A stretch of DNA of 64,000 bases from positions 558,001 through 622,000 of the forward strand of contig NZ_MTSE01000003.1 of NCBI RefSeq assembly GCF_002154225.1, written 5' to 3'. Shown here piece after piece: positions 43,485 through 51,393 of the stretch (position 1 is its first letter; each line of letters begins with the position of its first letter). The notes below the pieces were generated by a model. It was given only the letters and a program-made list of their open reading frames with translations, did not search any database and was not told where the DNA came from. This DNA comes from Hymenobacter crusticola (GTDB taxonomy: Bacteria > Bacteroidota > Bacteroidia > Cytophagales > Hymenobacteraceae). Both the position numbers and the translations under genes were made by a program.

Positions 43485-43635
43485 GCCTCACCCCCCGGCC
43501 CCCTCTCCGAAAAGGAGAGGGGGAGCCACGGTGGCGCATTGTGTTTTGTTTACTAGACTAGAGGCTAGATTAGGAGTGAGAACCAATCGTTCGGCTCCCC
43601 CTCTCCTTTTCGGAGAGGGGGCCGGGGGGTGAGGC
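43485..43635. repeat. Perfect 43-bp inverted repeat between susC and susD
   Basis: Arms 43485-43527 and 43593-43635 are exact reverse complements, with a 65-base spacer. Each arm is itself a hairpin (CCCCTCTCC GAAAA GGAGAGGGG type). It lies within a transcript unit between the susC stop (43663) and the susD start (43452), so it could influence read-through or mRNA stability. It looks like a dispersed repeat family copy. Confidence 0.8.
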
Positions 43636-43662
43636 GCTCTTGCTAGAACAACTGTTAAATGA

Positions 43663-46600
43663 TTATAAACCTAGGTTGAGGCCGACGGTAAAGGTGCGGG
43701 GCAAGGGGTAAGAGCCCACGTCGAGGCCGATGCCGCCTACTTCGGGGTCGAGGCCGGAGTACTTGGTGAAGGTGGCTAGGTTCTCCACGGTGGCGTAGAA
43801 GCGCAGGCTGGTGCCGGTACGCACGCGGTCGGTGAAGCTAGGGGGCAGCGTGTAGCCGATGGTCAGGTTTTTCAGGCGCAGGTAGGAGCCGTTTTCCAAG
43901 TACCAGTCCGATACGCGGCTGAAGTTCTGGTTTGCGTCGGCCGTGGAGAGGCGCGGAATGTCGGCGTTCGGGTTTTCGGGCGTCCAGGTGCCGAGCACGC
44001 GACTATCGAGGTTGTAGCCTTGCAGGCCGGCGTTGTAGGTCGAGAACTTGTAGCCGTTGAAAAGCTTCACGCCACTCACGCCCTGCCAAAACATGCTTAT
44101 ATCGAAGCCTTTCCACTGCCCACCGAGGGTGAGGCCGTAGGTGAGCTTGGGCATGGCGTTGCCCCTATACACCCGGTCGTTGTCGTCGATTTTGCCGTCG
44201 CCGTTCACGTCGCGGAACTTCAGGTCGCCGGGCTTGGCATTGGGCTGAATTAGCTTGCCTTCGCCGTTGGTATAAGCCGCCACTTCCTGCGCCGAGCGGA
44301 ACAATCCTTCGTTCGGAATCAGGTAATACGCGTACAGCGGCTGCCCCGGCGCCGAGCGATATGGATACAGCTGGGTGCGCACGTTATCCGTGTGCTGAAT
44401 AAAGTCGCTGCCGTAGCCATCGAGGTCTTCCACGCGGTTTTTCAGCGTGGCAACGTTGCCGTTCACTTGGTAGCGCAAGTCGCCCACTTGGTCGTTGTAG
44501 CCGACACCTAGCTCAAAGCCCTTGTTCAGCACGGTGCCCACGTTGGAGGTAGCGCCTTCGCCTACCCCAGCGCTGGTGTTCGGCGCCACGGCCAAGATCA
44601 GTCCGCGGGTGTACTTCTGGAAGTAATCAGCCGTGATGGTGAGGCGGTTGTCCAGCAAACCTAGGTCGAGCCCGGCGTCGAAGGTCTCCGAACGCTCCCA
44701 CTTCAAATCGGGATTCGACTGCTTGTTGATGTAGTAGCCGGTGCTGTAGGCTGGCGTGCTGCCTAGGTACGATTGCCCCGTCACGAGCGGCACGTTGTAG
44801 GCGTAGTAGGCCACTGACTGGATGTTGCCGATCTGTCCCCACGAGCCGCGCAGCTTCAGCGTCTGCACGCCTTTTAGGTTGAAGAAAGGCTCCGAAGAGA
44901 TTTTCCAGGCACCCGATACGGCCGGGAAGTAGTCGGAGTTGAAGCGCGACAAACGCGAGGTTTGGTCGCGGCGCAAACTAGCCGTCAGGAAGTAGCGGTC
45001 GGCGTAGCTGTAGGTGAGGCGGCCGATAGCCGAGGTAAGGGCATCCTGCCACACGTCGCTGCCGGGGCGCTGCACAAACTCCTTAGCGTTGCCGATGTAT
45101 TGGTACCAGTCGTCTTCGCGGTCAAAGTTCTGGGCCTGCACCGAGTAGTACTCGTAGTTGGTGCGTTGGGCCGAGTACACGGCCGTGAGGTCGAAAAAGT
45201 GCTTGCCGAGGCTTTTCTGGTAACTCACCTGGTTGTCCCAAATCCAGCGGTTGCGGTCGGTCTGGTTCTGGGTCAGGTAGTTCATGGTGTTGGCGCGGCC
45301 CGGCTCCGGAATGCGCGGATCGAAACGCTTGTAGGATTCGCGCTGCAAGTCGAGGCTGAAGCTGCTACGGAACTTCAGGTTAGCCAGTGGGTTATATTCC
45401 ACGTAGCCAATGCCATTGAGGTTAAGCAGCGGGCTGCTCACCGTGGGGCGCTTCAGCAAAGCCACCGGGTTGTAGACGTCGCCGTAGGCGCCGGCAAATT
45501 GAAACTCCGGCGCCGGAGCCATCGGCGTCACGCCGCCAAACGTCCCGTCGGGGTTGCGCACGGGCGCCGCCGAGGGCATGTAAATGGCGTTGATGATGCT
45601 ACCCGAGTAGCTGTTGCTGGTGTTGGTGCCGCGGGCGTTGGTTTGGTTGATGTACACGTTCTGGCCCACCGTAATCTTGGGGCTGATGTCGTAGTCCGAC
45701 TTCAGGCGCAGCGTGTAGCGCTTCAGGTTGGTATTGAGCAGCAGGCCTTCGCGGTTGTGGTAGCCGAACGAAGTCAGGAAGCGGCCCCGGTCGTTGCCGC
45801 CGCTCACGGTGGCGTTCAGGTTATAAATGCTGCCCGTGCGGAAGATTTCGTCCATCCAATCGGTGCGCGTCACTTGGCCCCACGGGTTCTTGGTGGCATC
45901 GTGGGCGGCGGGGCGACCAACGCCGGCGTTGTCGGCGGCTTGGTTGTAGGCGGCAGCTTGCTCGGCGGCGTTCAGGGCGTGCGGCAGCTTGTAAGCCGTC
46001 TGCCACCCTTGGTACGTGTCGATGGTCACGCGGGGCGTGCCCGACTTGCCGCTCTTGGTCGTCACGACAATAACGCCCGAAGCGGCTTGGGCCCCGTAGA
46101 TGGCGGCTGCCGCCGCATCTTTCAGCACCGTGATGCTCGCTATGTCGTTGGGGTTCAAGGGGCCGCCGTAGTACGGCATGCCGTCCACCACATACAAGGG
46201 CGATTCGCTGTTGAGCGTGCCCGCCCCCCGAATCACGACGCGCGCCGTGGCCGATGGGTCGCCGCCGTTTTGCAGCACCGTCACGCCGGCCACGTTGCCT
46301 TGCAGCATGTCCTGCACGTTGGAAATGGGGCGCTGGGCAATCTTCTCGGGGTTGGGCAGCGTGCTCACGGCCGTCGTGATGTTCTCGCGCTTGGCCGTGC
46401 CGTAGCCGATTACCACCACTTCATCCAGGCCCTGGGCAGCGTCGCTCAAGGTGATGTCGAAGCTAGCTTGGTCAGCCACGCGCAGCTCCCGGGTTTCGTA
46501 GCCCACGAAGGAAAACACCAGCACGGCCTGCTCCGGCTCGGTCACCGTCAGTTGGAAGTTGCCTTCCGTATCGGTCACGGTGCCGTTGTTGGTGCCTTTC

Positions 46601-47028
46601 AAAATCACTGTTACGCCCGGAAGCGACTGGCCGCTTTTGTCCTTTACCTTGCCGTTGATAGGGCGCTCAGCCACTTTGGCGGGCTTCTTCACCTCGGGGC
46701 GCACCTGCACCGAAATGGTCTGGTGGTCGCGCCGGAACTTCACGTTGCCTTGGGCCTCCAAGTCGGCCAACACGCCGTCGATGTTGGCGTTTTGCACGTT
46801 CAGGGAGTAGGTGCCGGGCAGGCGCGTGAGGGCTTCGGCGTAGGCGAAATGGTAGCCAGATTTGGCTTCAATGGCCTGAAAAACCTGCGGCAACTTCGCG
46901 TTATTAAAAGCTAGGTTGAGCGCGCTAGCTTCCTGGGCCTGAGCCTGACCAGCGCAGCTGAGTGCCAGCACCGCCCCGGCCAATTGGCGCCTGCGGCCAC
47001 TGCGTTTTTTGGGTAGTTGGTTTTGCAT
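43663..47028 (-). CDS. SusC/RagA TonB-linked transporter with STN domain
   Basis: 1121 residues from ATG 47028 (MQNQLPKKRSGRRRQ). Signal peptide ending GQAQAQ. An N-terminal STN domain (about 28-110, with LPQVFQAIEAKSGYHFAYAEAL split as LPQVFQAIEAK and SGYHFAYAEAL) can signal to FecR. A carboxypeptidase-like beta domain follows (INGKVKDKSGQSLPGVTV), then TonB box region VVVIGYGT and plug (VVIRGAGTL, NDIASITVLKDAAAAAIYG) and barrel. The sigma/FecR genes directly upstream suggest that substrate binding here induces the locus. Partner SusD is downstream past the inverted repeat. Confidence 0.94.
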   Translation of the reverse strand: MQNQLPKKRSGRRRQLAGAVLALSCAGQAQAQEASALNLAFNNAKLPQVFQAIEAKSGYHFAYAEALTRLPGTYSLNVQNANIDGVLADLEAQGNVKFRRDHQTISVQVRPEVKKPAKVAERPINGKVKDKSGQSLPGVTVILKGTNNGTVTDTEGNFQLTVTEPEQAVLVFSFVGYETRELRVADQASFDITLSDAAQGLDEVVVIGYGTAKRENITTAVSTLPNPEKIAQRPISNVQDMLQGNVAGVTVLQNGGDPSATARVVIRGAGTLNSESPLYVVDGMPYYGGPLNPNDIASITVLKDAAAAAIYGAQAASGVIVVTTKSGKSGTPRVTIDTYQGWQTAYKLPHALNAAEQAAAYNQAADNAGVGRPAAHDATKNPWGQVTRTDWMDEIFRTGSIYNLNATVSGGNDRGRFLTSFGYHNREGLLLNTNLKRYTLRLKSDYDISPKITVGQNVYINQTNARGTNTSNSYSGSIINAIYMPSAAPVRNPDGTFGGVTPMAPAPEFQFAGAYGDVYNPVALLKRPTVSSPLLNLNGIGYVEYNPLANLKFRSSFSLDLQRESYKRFDPRIPEPGRANTMNYLTQNQTDRNRWIWDNQVSYQKSLGKHFFDLTAVYSAQRTNYEYYSVQAQNFDREDDWYQYIGNAKEFVQRPGSDVWQDALTSAIGRLTYSYADRYFLTASLRRDQTSRLSRFNSDYFPAVSGAWKISSEPFFNLKGVQTLKLRGSWGQIGNIQSVAYYAYNVPLVTGQSYLGSTPAYSTGYYINKQSNPDLKWERSETFDAGLDLGLLDNRLTITADYFQKYTRGLILAVAPNTSAGVGEGATSNVGTVLNKGFELGVGYNDQVGDLRYQVNGNVATLKNRVEDLDGYGSDFIQHTDNVRTQLYPYRSAPGQPLYAYYLIPNEGLFRSAQEVAAYTNGEGKLIQPNAKPGDLKFRDVNGDGKIDDNDRVYRGNAMPKLTYGLTLGGQWKGFDISMFWQGVSGVKLFNGYKFSTYNAGLQGYNLDSRVLGTWTPENPNADIPRLSTADANQNFSRVSDWYLENGSYLRLKNLTIGYTLPPSFTDRVRTGTSLRFYATVENLATFTKYSGLDPEVGGIGLDVGSYPLPRTFTVGLNLGL

Positions 47029-47041
47029 AAGGTATTGTGCG

Positions 47042-48010
47042 TTAGAGGGTGCGAGAAGAAGTGGAGCGCAGCCGCCAGGAACCATCGGGCGCCTGTGCGC
47101 AGGTGCAGCCGAGGCTGAAGGCTAGGCTCTGAAGCACGTGCGGCAGCGATTCACGCTCGTAGCGCGCCCGAATGTGCTGGCCGCCCAGGGCCGCGTCGTA
47201 GTGAATGGGCACGTTATACCAGCGCTCCAAGCGGGCGGCCACTTGGCTGACGGGCGAGTTGTCGAACACGAGCACGTGGTTCACCCAGGCGTAGGCGTCG
47301 GTGGCGGACTGCTGGGCGGGTTGCAGTTGGTTGGTAGTCACATCTAACCTAGCTTGCTCGCGGGCCCGTAGGAGCAGCGGCTTGTGTGAGCGACGGGCCG
47401 TCACGCGCACCGCCCCGGTGGCCACCGCCACGGCGTAGTGCCGGTCGTGGGTGTTCACGTTGAATGAGGTGCCGAGCACCCGCGTGGTCAGGCGCGGCGT
47501 AACCACGCGGAAAGGCCGCCGCTCGTCGTGGTACACGTCGAAAAAGGCCTCCCCTTCCAGGTACACCACGCGCTGCCGCCCCTTGTAGGCGGTGGGCTGC
47601 CAGCGCAACCGACTGTCACTGTTGAGCAGAATGCGCGTGCCGTCGGGCAGCACGATGCGCTTGCGCTGCCCCTTGGCGGCGCTGATTACTTGTTGGGCCA
47701 GCTCTCCAGACGCTGCCGGACGCCGCTGGCTAAACCACACCGTTGCCCCAGCCAGTAGCGCTACGGCGGCAGCTAGCTTCAAAAGCGGCTGCCAACGCTT
47801 GGCAGGTTTCTCCGCCGCGAGTCGTTGGTCGAGGGCGGTCCGGATGCGGGCTTGCACGTGCGCAGGCTCTTCCCCTAGCTCGCTCCAGACGCCGGCGGAG
47901 TCGGCGGCCTGCTGCTCGAAGAAGCGGTTGAGCACTTCCTGCTCCTGGGCGCCAGCCCAGCCTTGCACGTAGCGGGCGAATTGCCGCCGCCAATACTGTT
48001 GTCGATTCAT
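47042..48010 (-). CDS. FecR-family anti-sigma factor
   Basis: 322 residues from ATG 48010 (MNRQQYWRRQFARYV). An N-terminal cytoplasmic part with RIRTALDQRLAAEK, one membrane helix (about 85-103, LKLAAAVALLAGATVWF), then a periplasmic FecR domain with GQRKRIVLPDGTRILLNSDS, YLEGEAFFDVYHDERRPF, TRVLGTSFNVNTH. The C-terminal part is a DUF4974-like segment (LERWYNVPIHYDAALGGQ). It relays the SusC STN signal to the ECF sigma factor. It lies 13 bp upstream of the SusC start and 68 bp after the sigma gene. Confidence 0.92.
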   Translation of the reverse strand: MNRQQYWRRQFARYVQGWAGAQEQEVLNRFFEQQAADSAGVWSELGEEPAHVQARIRTALDQRLAAEKPAKRWQPLLKLAAAVALLAGATVWFSQRRPAASGELAQQVISAAKGQRKRIVLPDGTRILLNSDSRLRWQPTAYKGRQRVVYLEGEAFFDVYHDERRPFRVVTPRLTTRVLGTSFNVNTHDRHYAVAVATGAVRVTARRSHKPLLLRAREQARLDVTTNQLQPAQQSATDAYAWVNHVLVFDNSPVSQVAARLERWYNVPIHYDAALGGQHIRARYERESLPHVLQSLAFSLGCTCAQAPDGSWRLRSTSSRTL

Positions 48011-48078
48011 AGGGGTTGCTTCGTCTCTAAGTATCCGCACCCGGCGTTTCTACTTAGTCGCAACCCATTATGGATTCG

Positions 48079-48633
48079 TTAAAAAAGACCGTCGATAAAT
48101 AATAAAATCATAACGCTGTACAGCTGCTTTTTCAGCAGATTCAGCGCATGGTAGAGGTGGTTTTCGACGGTGCGAATGGAAATGTTTAATTGCTCGGCAA
48201 TGCTGCTGGCGCTCAGCCCGTCGAAGCGACGCAGTTCAAACACTTCCCGGCACTTGGCGGGCAGCGCGGCCACGGCACTTTCCAGCTCCGCCAAGGTTTC
48301 CTGCTGCATGTAGCTTTCCTCCGGCGAGTGGTCGAACAGGCAGTTTTCCAGCACCTCCACATTGTGCTCCGACAGCTTCCGTCGCGACAACACGGTGAAT
48401 ACCTGGTTCTTGACCATCTGCCGGATAAATGCTTCGGGGTTGTGCACGAGCAGGGTTTTGCGCCGCGTCCAGAGGGCGGCAAACACTTCCTGCACGATAT
48501 CTTCGGCGGCGTCTCGGTCGCGCAAGAGGCGGTAAGCGGCCGTGAAGCTAGGTTGCCAATAAGCCGCGAACAGCTCCTTGTAGGCCTGCTCGGAATCGTT
48601 GCGGATGGCTTCCCAGCAGGTTGCGCTCATCAT
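48079..48633 (-). CDS. ECF-type RNA polymerase sigma factor
   Basis: 184 residues from ATG 48633 (MMSATCWEAIRND; the next ATG is equally possible). Region 2 shows YKELFAAYWQPSFTAAYRLL and DAAEDIVQEVFAALW, region 4 shows LPAKCREVFELRRFDGLSASSIAEQLNIS, split here as LPAKCREVFELRRFDG and LSASSIAEQLNIS, then IRTVENHLYHALNLL. It is the typical FecI-like sigma of Bacteroidota paired with FecR and a TonB transporter, all in one unit. An upstream open extension is ignored because the family begins near this Met. Confidence 0.92.
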   Translation of the reverse strand: MMSATCWEAIRNDSEQAYKELFAAYWQPSFTAAYRLLRDRDAAEDIVQEVFAALWTRRKTLLVHNPEAFIRQMVKNQVFTVLSRRKLSEHNVEVLENCLFDHSPEESYMQQETLAELESAVAALPAKCREVFELRRFDGLSASSIAEQLNISIRTVENHLYHALNLLKKQLYSVMILLFIDGLF

Positions 48634-48968
48634 CTGGTCTCTTCGTACGAGTCCACAAATGAAGCGCACCACGCGCGGCTGCTTGCCATGCTGGCGTTTA
48701 CCAAAACATTAAGTTATTACACCCGCTCAGCCCGTGCCTCGTCCTGAAACAGCTTAATTATTCTGCAAATGAAGTCGTTGAACTTCGAGCATAATGCAGT
48801 GGGCCAGGTGTTTTAATTCTGCTTCAGCATTTGAAGACAAAAGAAATAGCCCATGATATTTTACTCAACGACATTCATCTGTTTGTAAGGCTTAGCTATC
48901 TAGCTGTCAGTTGTTTATTACACATCCTCTCCTATATTGAGGCCAATCAATAGCAAATCGTTGGAAGG
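48634..48968. other. Intergenic region upstream of the sigma factor gene
   Basis: About 335 bases, A+T-rich in its second half. It contains promoter space for the sigma-FecR-SusCD operon and the 3' side of the small secreted-protein gene. No ORF, hairpin or repeat that I can support. Confidence 0.45.
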
Positions 48969-49307
48969 CTAGGGCTTCAGTGGCTTGACAAAGAGCAGGG
49001 TACTGTTGCTCTCGTTACCATCCTGCTTACCGGGAATGATGCCTTGCAGCACGTAGCCGCGTTGCGTGTAGGCGCTGAGCAGCTTTTGATACTCCTGCGC
49101 CACCAGTTGGGCAAACGACTGCTTTTTTTCGGTCATTAGCATTTGGGGCTCTGATACCACACCTCCACTCGCCGTGGTAATATACAGCCGGATTCCGTAC
49201 TCCTGCACATGTACAGTGATAGCCGCCGGCTCTTGTGGAGCTTGCGCCAGTACTGGTGGGCTACTCAGCACCAGCAGGCAACCCATAACAAAGAATAGTT
49301 TTTTCAT
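48969..49307 (-). CDS. Small secreted hypothetical protein
   Basis: 112 residues with a clear signal peptide (MKKLFFVMGCLLVLSSPPVL, cleavage after AQ at about 22). The mature part (90 residues) has strands ITVHVQEYGIRLYITT and a helix SFAQLVAQEYQKLLSAYTQRGY, ending in a strand STLLFVKPL. It has no domain I recognise. A small periplasmic alpha/beta fold is likely. It is single, in the opposite direction to the following barrel-like gene. Confidence 0.65.
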   Translation of the reverse strand: MKKLFFVMGCLLVLSSPPVLAQAPQEPAAITVHVQEYGIRLYITTASGGVVSEPQMLMTEKKQSFAQLVAQEYQKLLSAYTQRGYVLQGIIPGKQDGNESNSTLLFVKPLKP

Positions 49308-49503
49308 AGTCTCAAGCTAAAAGACGCCACAAATGCAGCTTGGCCTGGCCCTACAGGCTATTACCACTTACGTATACTTTACCTCCTGAGCAAACCAACG
49401 GCAAGCCTAGATCATTTTTATACGGCCAACCTTGAGGAAACCATCGATCCTACCGTGCGTTTGTACTGCTCTCGTTTAACCCATAAACCGAATGCCTACC
49501 AGC

Positions 49504-50019
49504 ATGCGATACGTACTTCTACTTGGATTTTTGAGCATACTTACCACTCGCGTTATCGGGCAAGATATACCGAGAGGAACGGCTCTGATGGTTGAAGTAG
49601 GGCAAGGTTTTAATCGACCGCGAGGAGGCCCCGAACGTTACCTAGCGACTGCGCAGTTCGTTCCGCAGTGGACGCTCGTGCCCGGACGGCTGCGGGTGGG
49701 CGTCCCGGTCGGTGCATTCCATCCAGGCTACCAACTCGGTGGGCTAGCTGGCAGCCGGCTGACGTTGAAAGTGTTCCAAGGCCCCCCAGTTCTGCTTGCT
49801 AGCTCCTTTCATTTGCATATCCTAGCGGAGTATTTACCTCTAGTTTATACGCCCACCGAACATTGGCGGCAGTTAGTAGGTGCGGGTGTCGGCCTAGAAA
49901 CCAGCAACCTCTTAGGAATTGTGCTGAAGCTCCACCGGGACGTGCGCACACCTACTATCTATGGTCAACTCGCCTTAACGTACAATCTATTCTATAAATC
50001 ACCGCCCCAGACTTTGTAA
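49504..50019 (+). CDS. Predicted outer-membrane barrel-like hypothetical protein
   Basis: 171 residues from ATG 49504 (MRYVLLLGFLSI), signal peptide of about 20 residues ending VIGQ. The mature sequence alternates hydrophobic/polar strands with turns: LRVGVPVGAFHPGYQLGGLAG, FHLHILAEYLPLVYTP, WRQLVGAGVGLETSN, TIYGQLALTYNLFY, ending with an aromatic-rich strand and TL. This suggests a small beta-barrel. Function unknown. It lies 7 bp upstream of the patatin gene and is probably co-translated with it. Confidence 0.6.
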   Translation: MRYVLLLGFLSILTTRVIGQDIPRGTALMVEVGQGFNRPRGGPERYLATAQFVPQWTLVPGRLRVGVPVGAFHPGYQLGGLAGSRLTLKVFQGPPVLLASSFHLHILAEYLPLVYTPTEHWRQLVGAGVGLETSNLLGIVLKLHRDVRTPTIYGQLALTYNLFYKSPPQTL

Positions 50020-50026
50020 ATGCGTT

Positions 50027-51034
50027 ATGGCCAAAACAGCTTTAGTGATTAGTGGTGGGGGTTCAAAAGGAGCCTTCGCTGTGGGGGCACTCCAATATAT
50101 TCAGCAGCACGTACAGCCGCTGGAATCGTTCGCGCTTTACTGCGGCACCAGCACGGGTTCGCTCATCGCTCCCTTAGCGGCTTGTGGTGAGCTAGCGCTG
50201 CTTGAACGGCTGTATACCACACTCAAGCAAGACGATTTGGTTAAGCTAGGAGGTATTGCCAATCTAGTGACCGGCATATCCGTGCACGATGCGACACCCT
50301 TAAAAAAGCAAATTGACACGCTGCTGACGCAAGCGCATTACGAGCGCTTACGAACTATTCCGGTGTTCTTGGCTACGGTCTGCTTGCAGACCGAACGCTT
50401 GGTTTACTGGAGTACGCAGCCTGTAGCTAGCACTACGCATTATGATGTGGAGCAGATCCAAAATGTAACGGATTTACGTCGGGCCATGCTAGCTTCTTGT
50501 TGCCAACCCGTTTTTATGCAGCCTGTAGAGGTGCGGCCGGGCGCCGTACCCATCCGTCAGTACGTGGATGGCGGGGTACGGGAAGCTACCCCCCTGCAGG
50601 CGGCCGTAGATCACGGGGCGGAAACGATCATTGCTATTACACTTAATCCTCAGCAGACACCAGCTGATAGTACCCAGAAGACAAAAGCCATTCAGGTCCT
50701 AGAGCGCACCGTTGATTTGTTCAGTGAAGACGTAGGCGCCAACGACTACCGCTTGGCTGAGCTCTATGAGCAGGGCAATCAGTATCTACAGGCTGTTCGT
50801 CATACGCTCCTGGCACGTGGCGTAGCACCAACCATCGTGGAGCAGGCATTAGCGCAGCCTAGCAATCCTTTCGCGCACACCGCAGTCACTAAGATTCACG
50901 ACATCCGACCTCAAGCTAGGTTAGACGAAGGTGGCCCAGGCGGGTTGACGTTCCAACCAGCAGCTATGCAAGCCATGCTTCGGAAAGGATACGCGCAAGC
51001 AGAAGCCTATTTCCGGGCGCTTCCTGCTGCTTGA
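50027..51034 (+). CDS. Patatin-like phospholipase
   Basis: 335 residues. The patatin oxyanion loop is ISGGGSKGAF (8-17), nucleophile Ser42 in CGTSTGS, and catalytic Asp181 in YVDGGVREATPL; this is the Ser-Asp dyad of the family. No signal peptide is seen, so it is a cytosolic or peripheral lipase unless carried otherwise. The last 100 residues have no recognised domain. It acts on phospholipid acyl chains. It follows the barrel-like gene in one unit and precedes the tRNA-Thr region. Confidence 0.85.
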   Translation: MAKTALVISGGGSKGAFAVGALQYIQQHVQPLESFALYCGTSTGSLIAPLAACGELALLERLYTTLKQDDLVKLGGIANLVTGISVHDATPLKKQIDTLLTQAHYERLRTIPVFLATVCLQTERLVYWSTQPVASTTHYDVEQIQNVTDLRRAMLASCCQPVFMQPVEVRPGAVPIRQYVDGGVREATPLQAAVDHGAETIIAITLNPQQTPADSTQKTKAIQVLERTVDLFSEDVGANDYRLAELYEQGNQYLQAVRHTLLARGVAPTIVEQALAQPSNPFAHTAVTKIHDIRPQARLDEGGPGGLTFQPAAMQAMLRKGYAQAEAYFRALPAA

Positions 51035-51097
51035 GGATACCGCTGAGCAAGCAACAGGAAAGAGCTTAAAAAGCAACACCGATTGGCGCACAAACAA

Positions 51098-51132
51098 AAA
51101 CCCACTGTAAATACTTGATTTACAGTGGGTTT
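51098..51132 (-). terminator. Terminator downstream of tRNA-Thr
   Basis: Arms AAACCCACTGTAAAT and ATTTACAGTGGGTTT with a 5-base loop. On the minus strand it follows the tRNA 3' end by 11 bases and runs into TTTTTG. Confidence 0.8.
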
Positions 51133-51143
51133 AAATACCTAAG

Positions 51144-51216
<73 letters not shown>

Positions 51217-51336
51217 GAATTGGTGGTGCAAAACTAGTGAAGGAATTTTATTTCGCAATTCGTACCGTGCTTTTTTTATACAGATAAACAGCCTTGTGAA
51301 GCCTGAGCCCTGATTTTGAAAAGGTTAACACATTAA

Positions 51337-51373
51337 AAAAAAGAGGCACCTAGCTGCGCTAGGTGCCTCTTTT
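51337..51373 (-). terminator. Terminator after the DUF349 gene
   Basis: Arms AAAAGAGGCACCTAG and CTAGGTGCCTCTTTT around TGCG, flanked by A/T-runs on both sides, 20 bp past the DUF349 stop. Works on either strand in principle. Confidence 0.8.
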
Positions 51374-51393
51374 CGCTGGGCACAAATGAAATT

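Noticed and set aside
44962..46914. Long open frame of 650 codons on the plus strand, antisense to the second SusC gene
   Set aside because: Composition artefact of a GC-rich, strongly coding minus strand; SusC domain order is unambiguous there and the antisense product has no recognisable domain.
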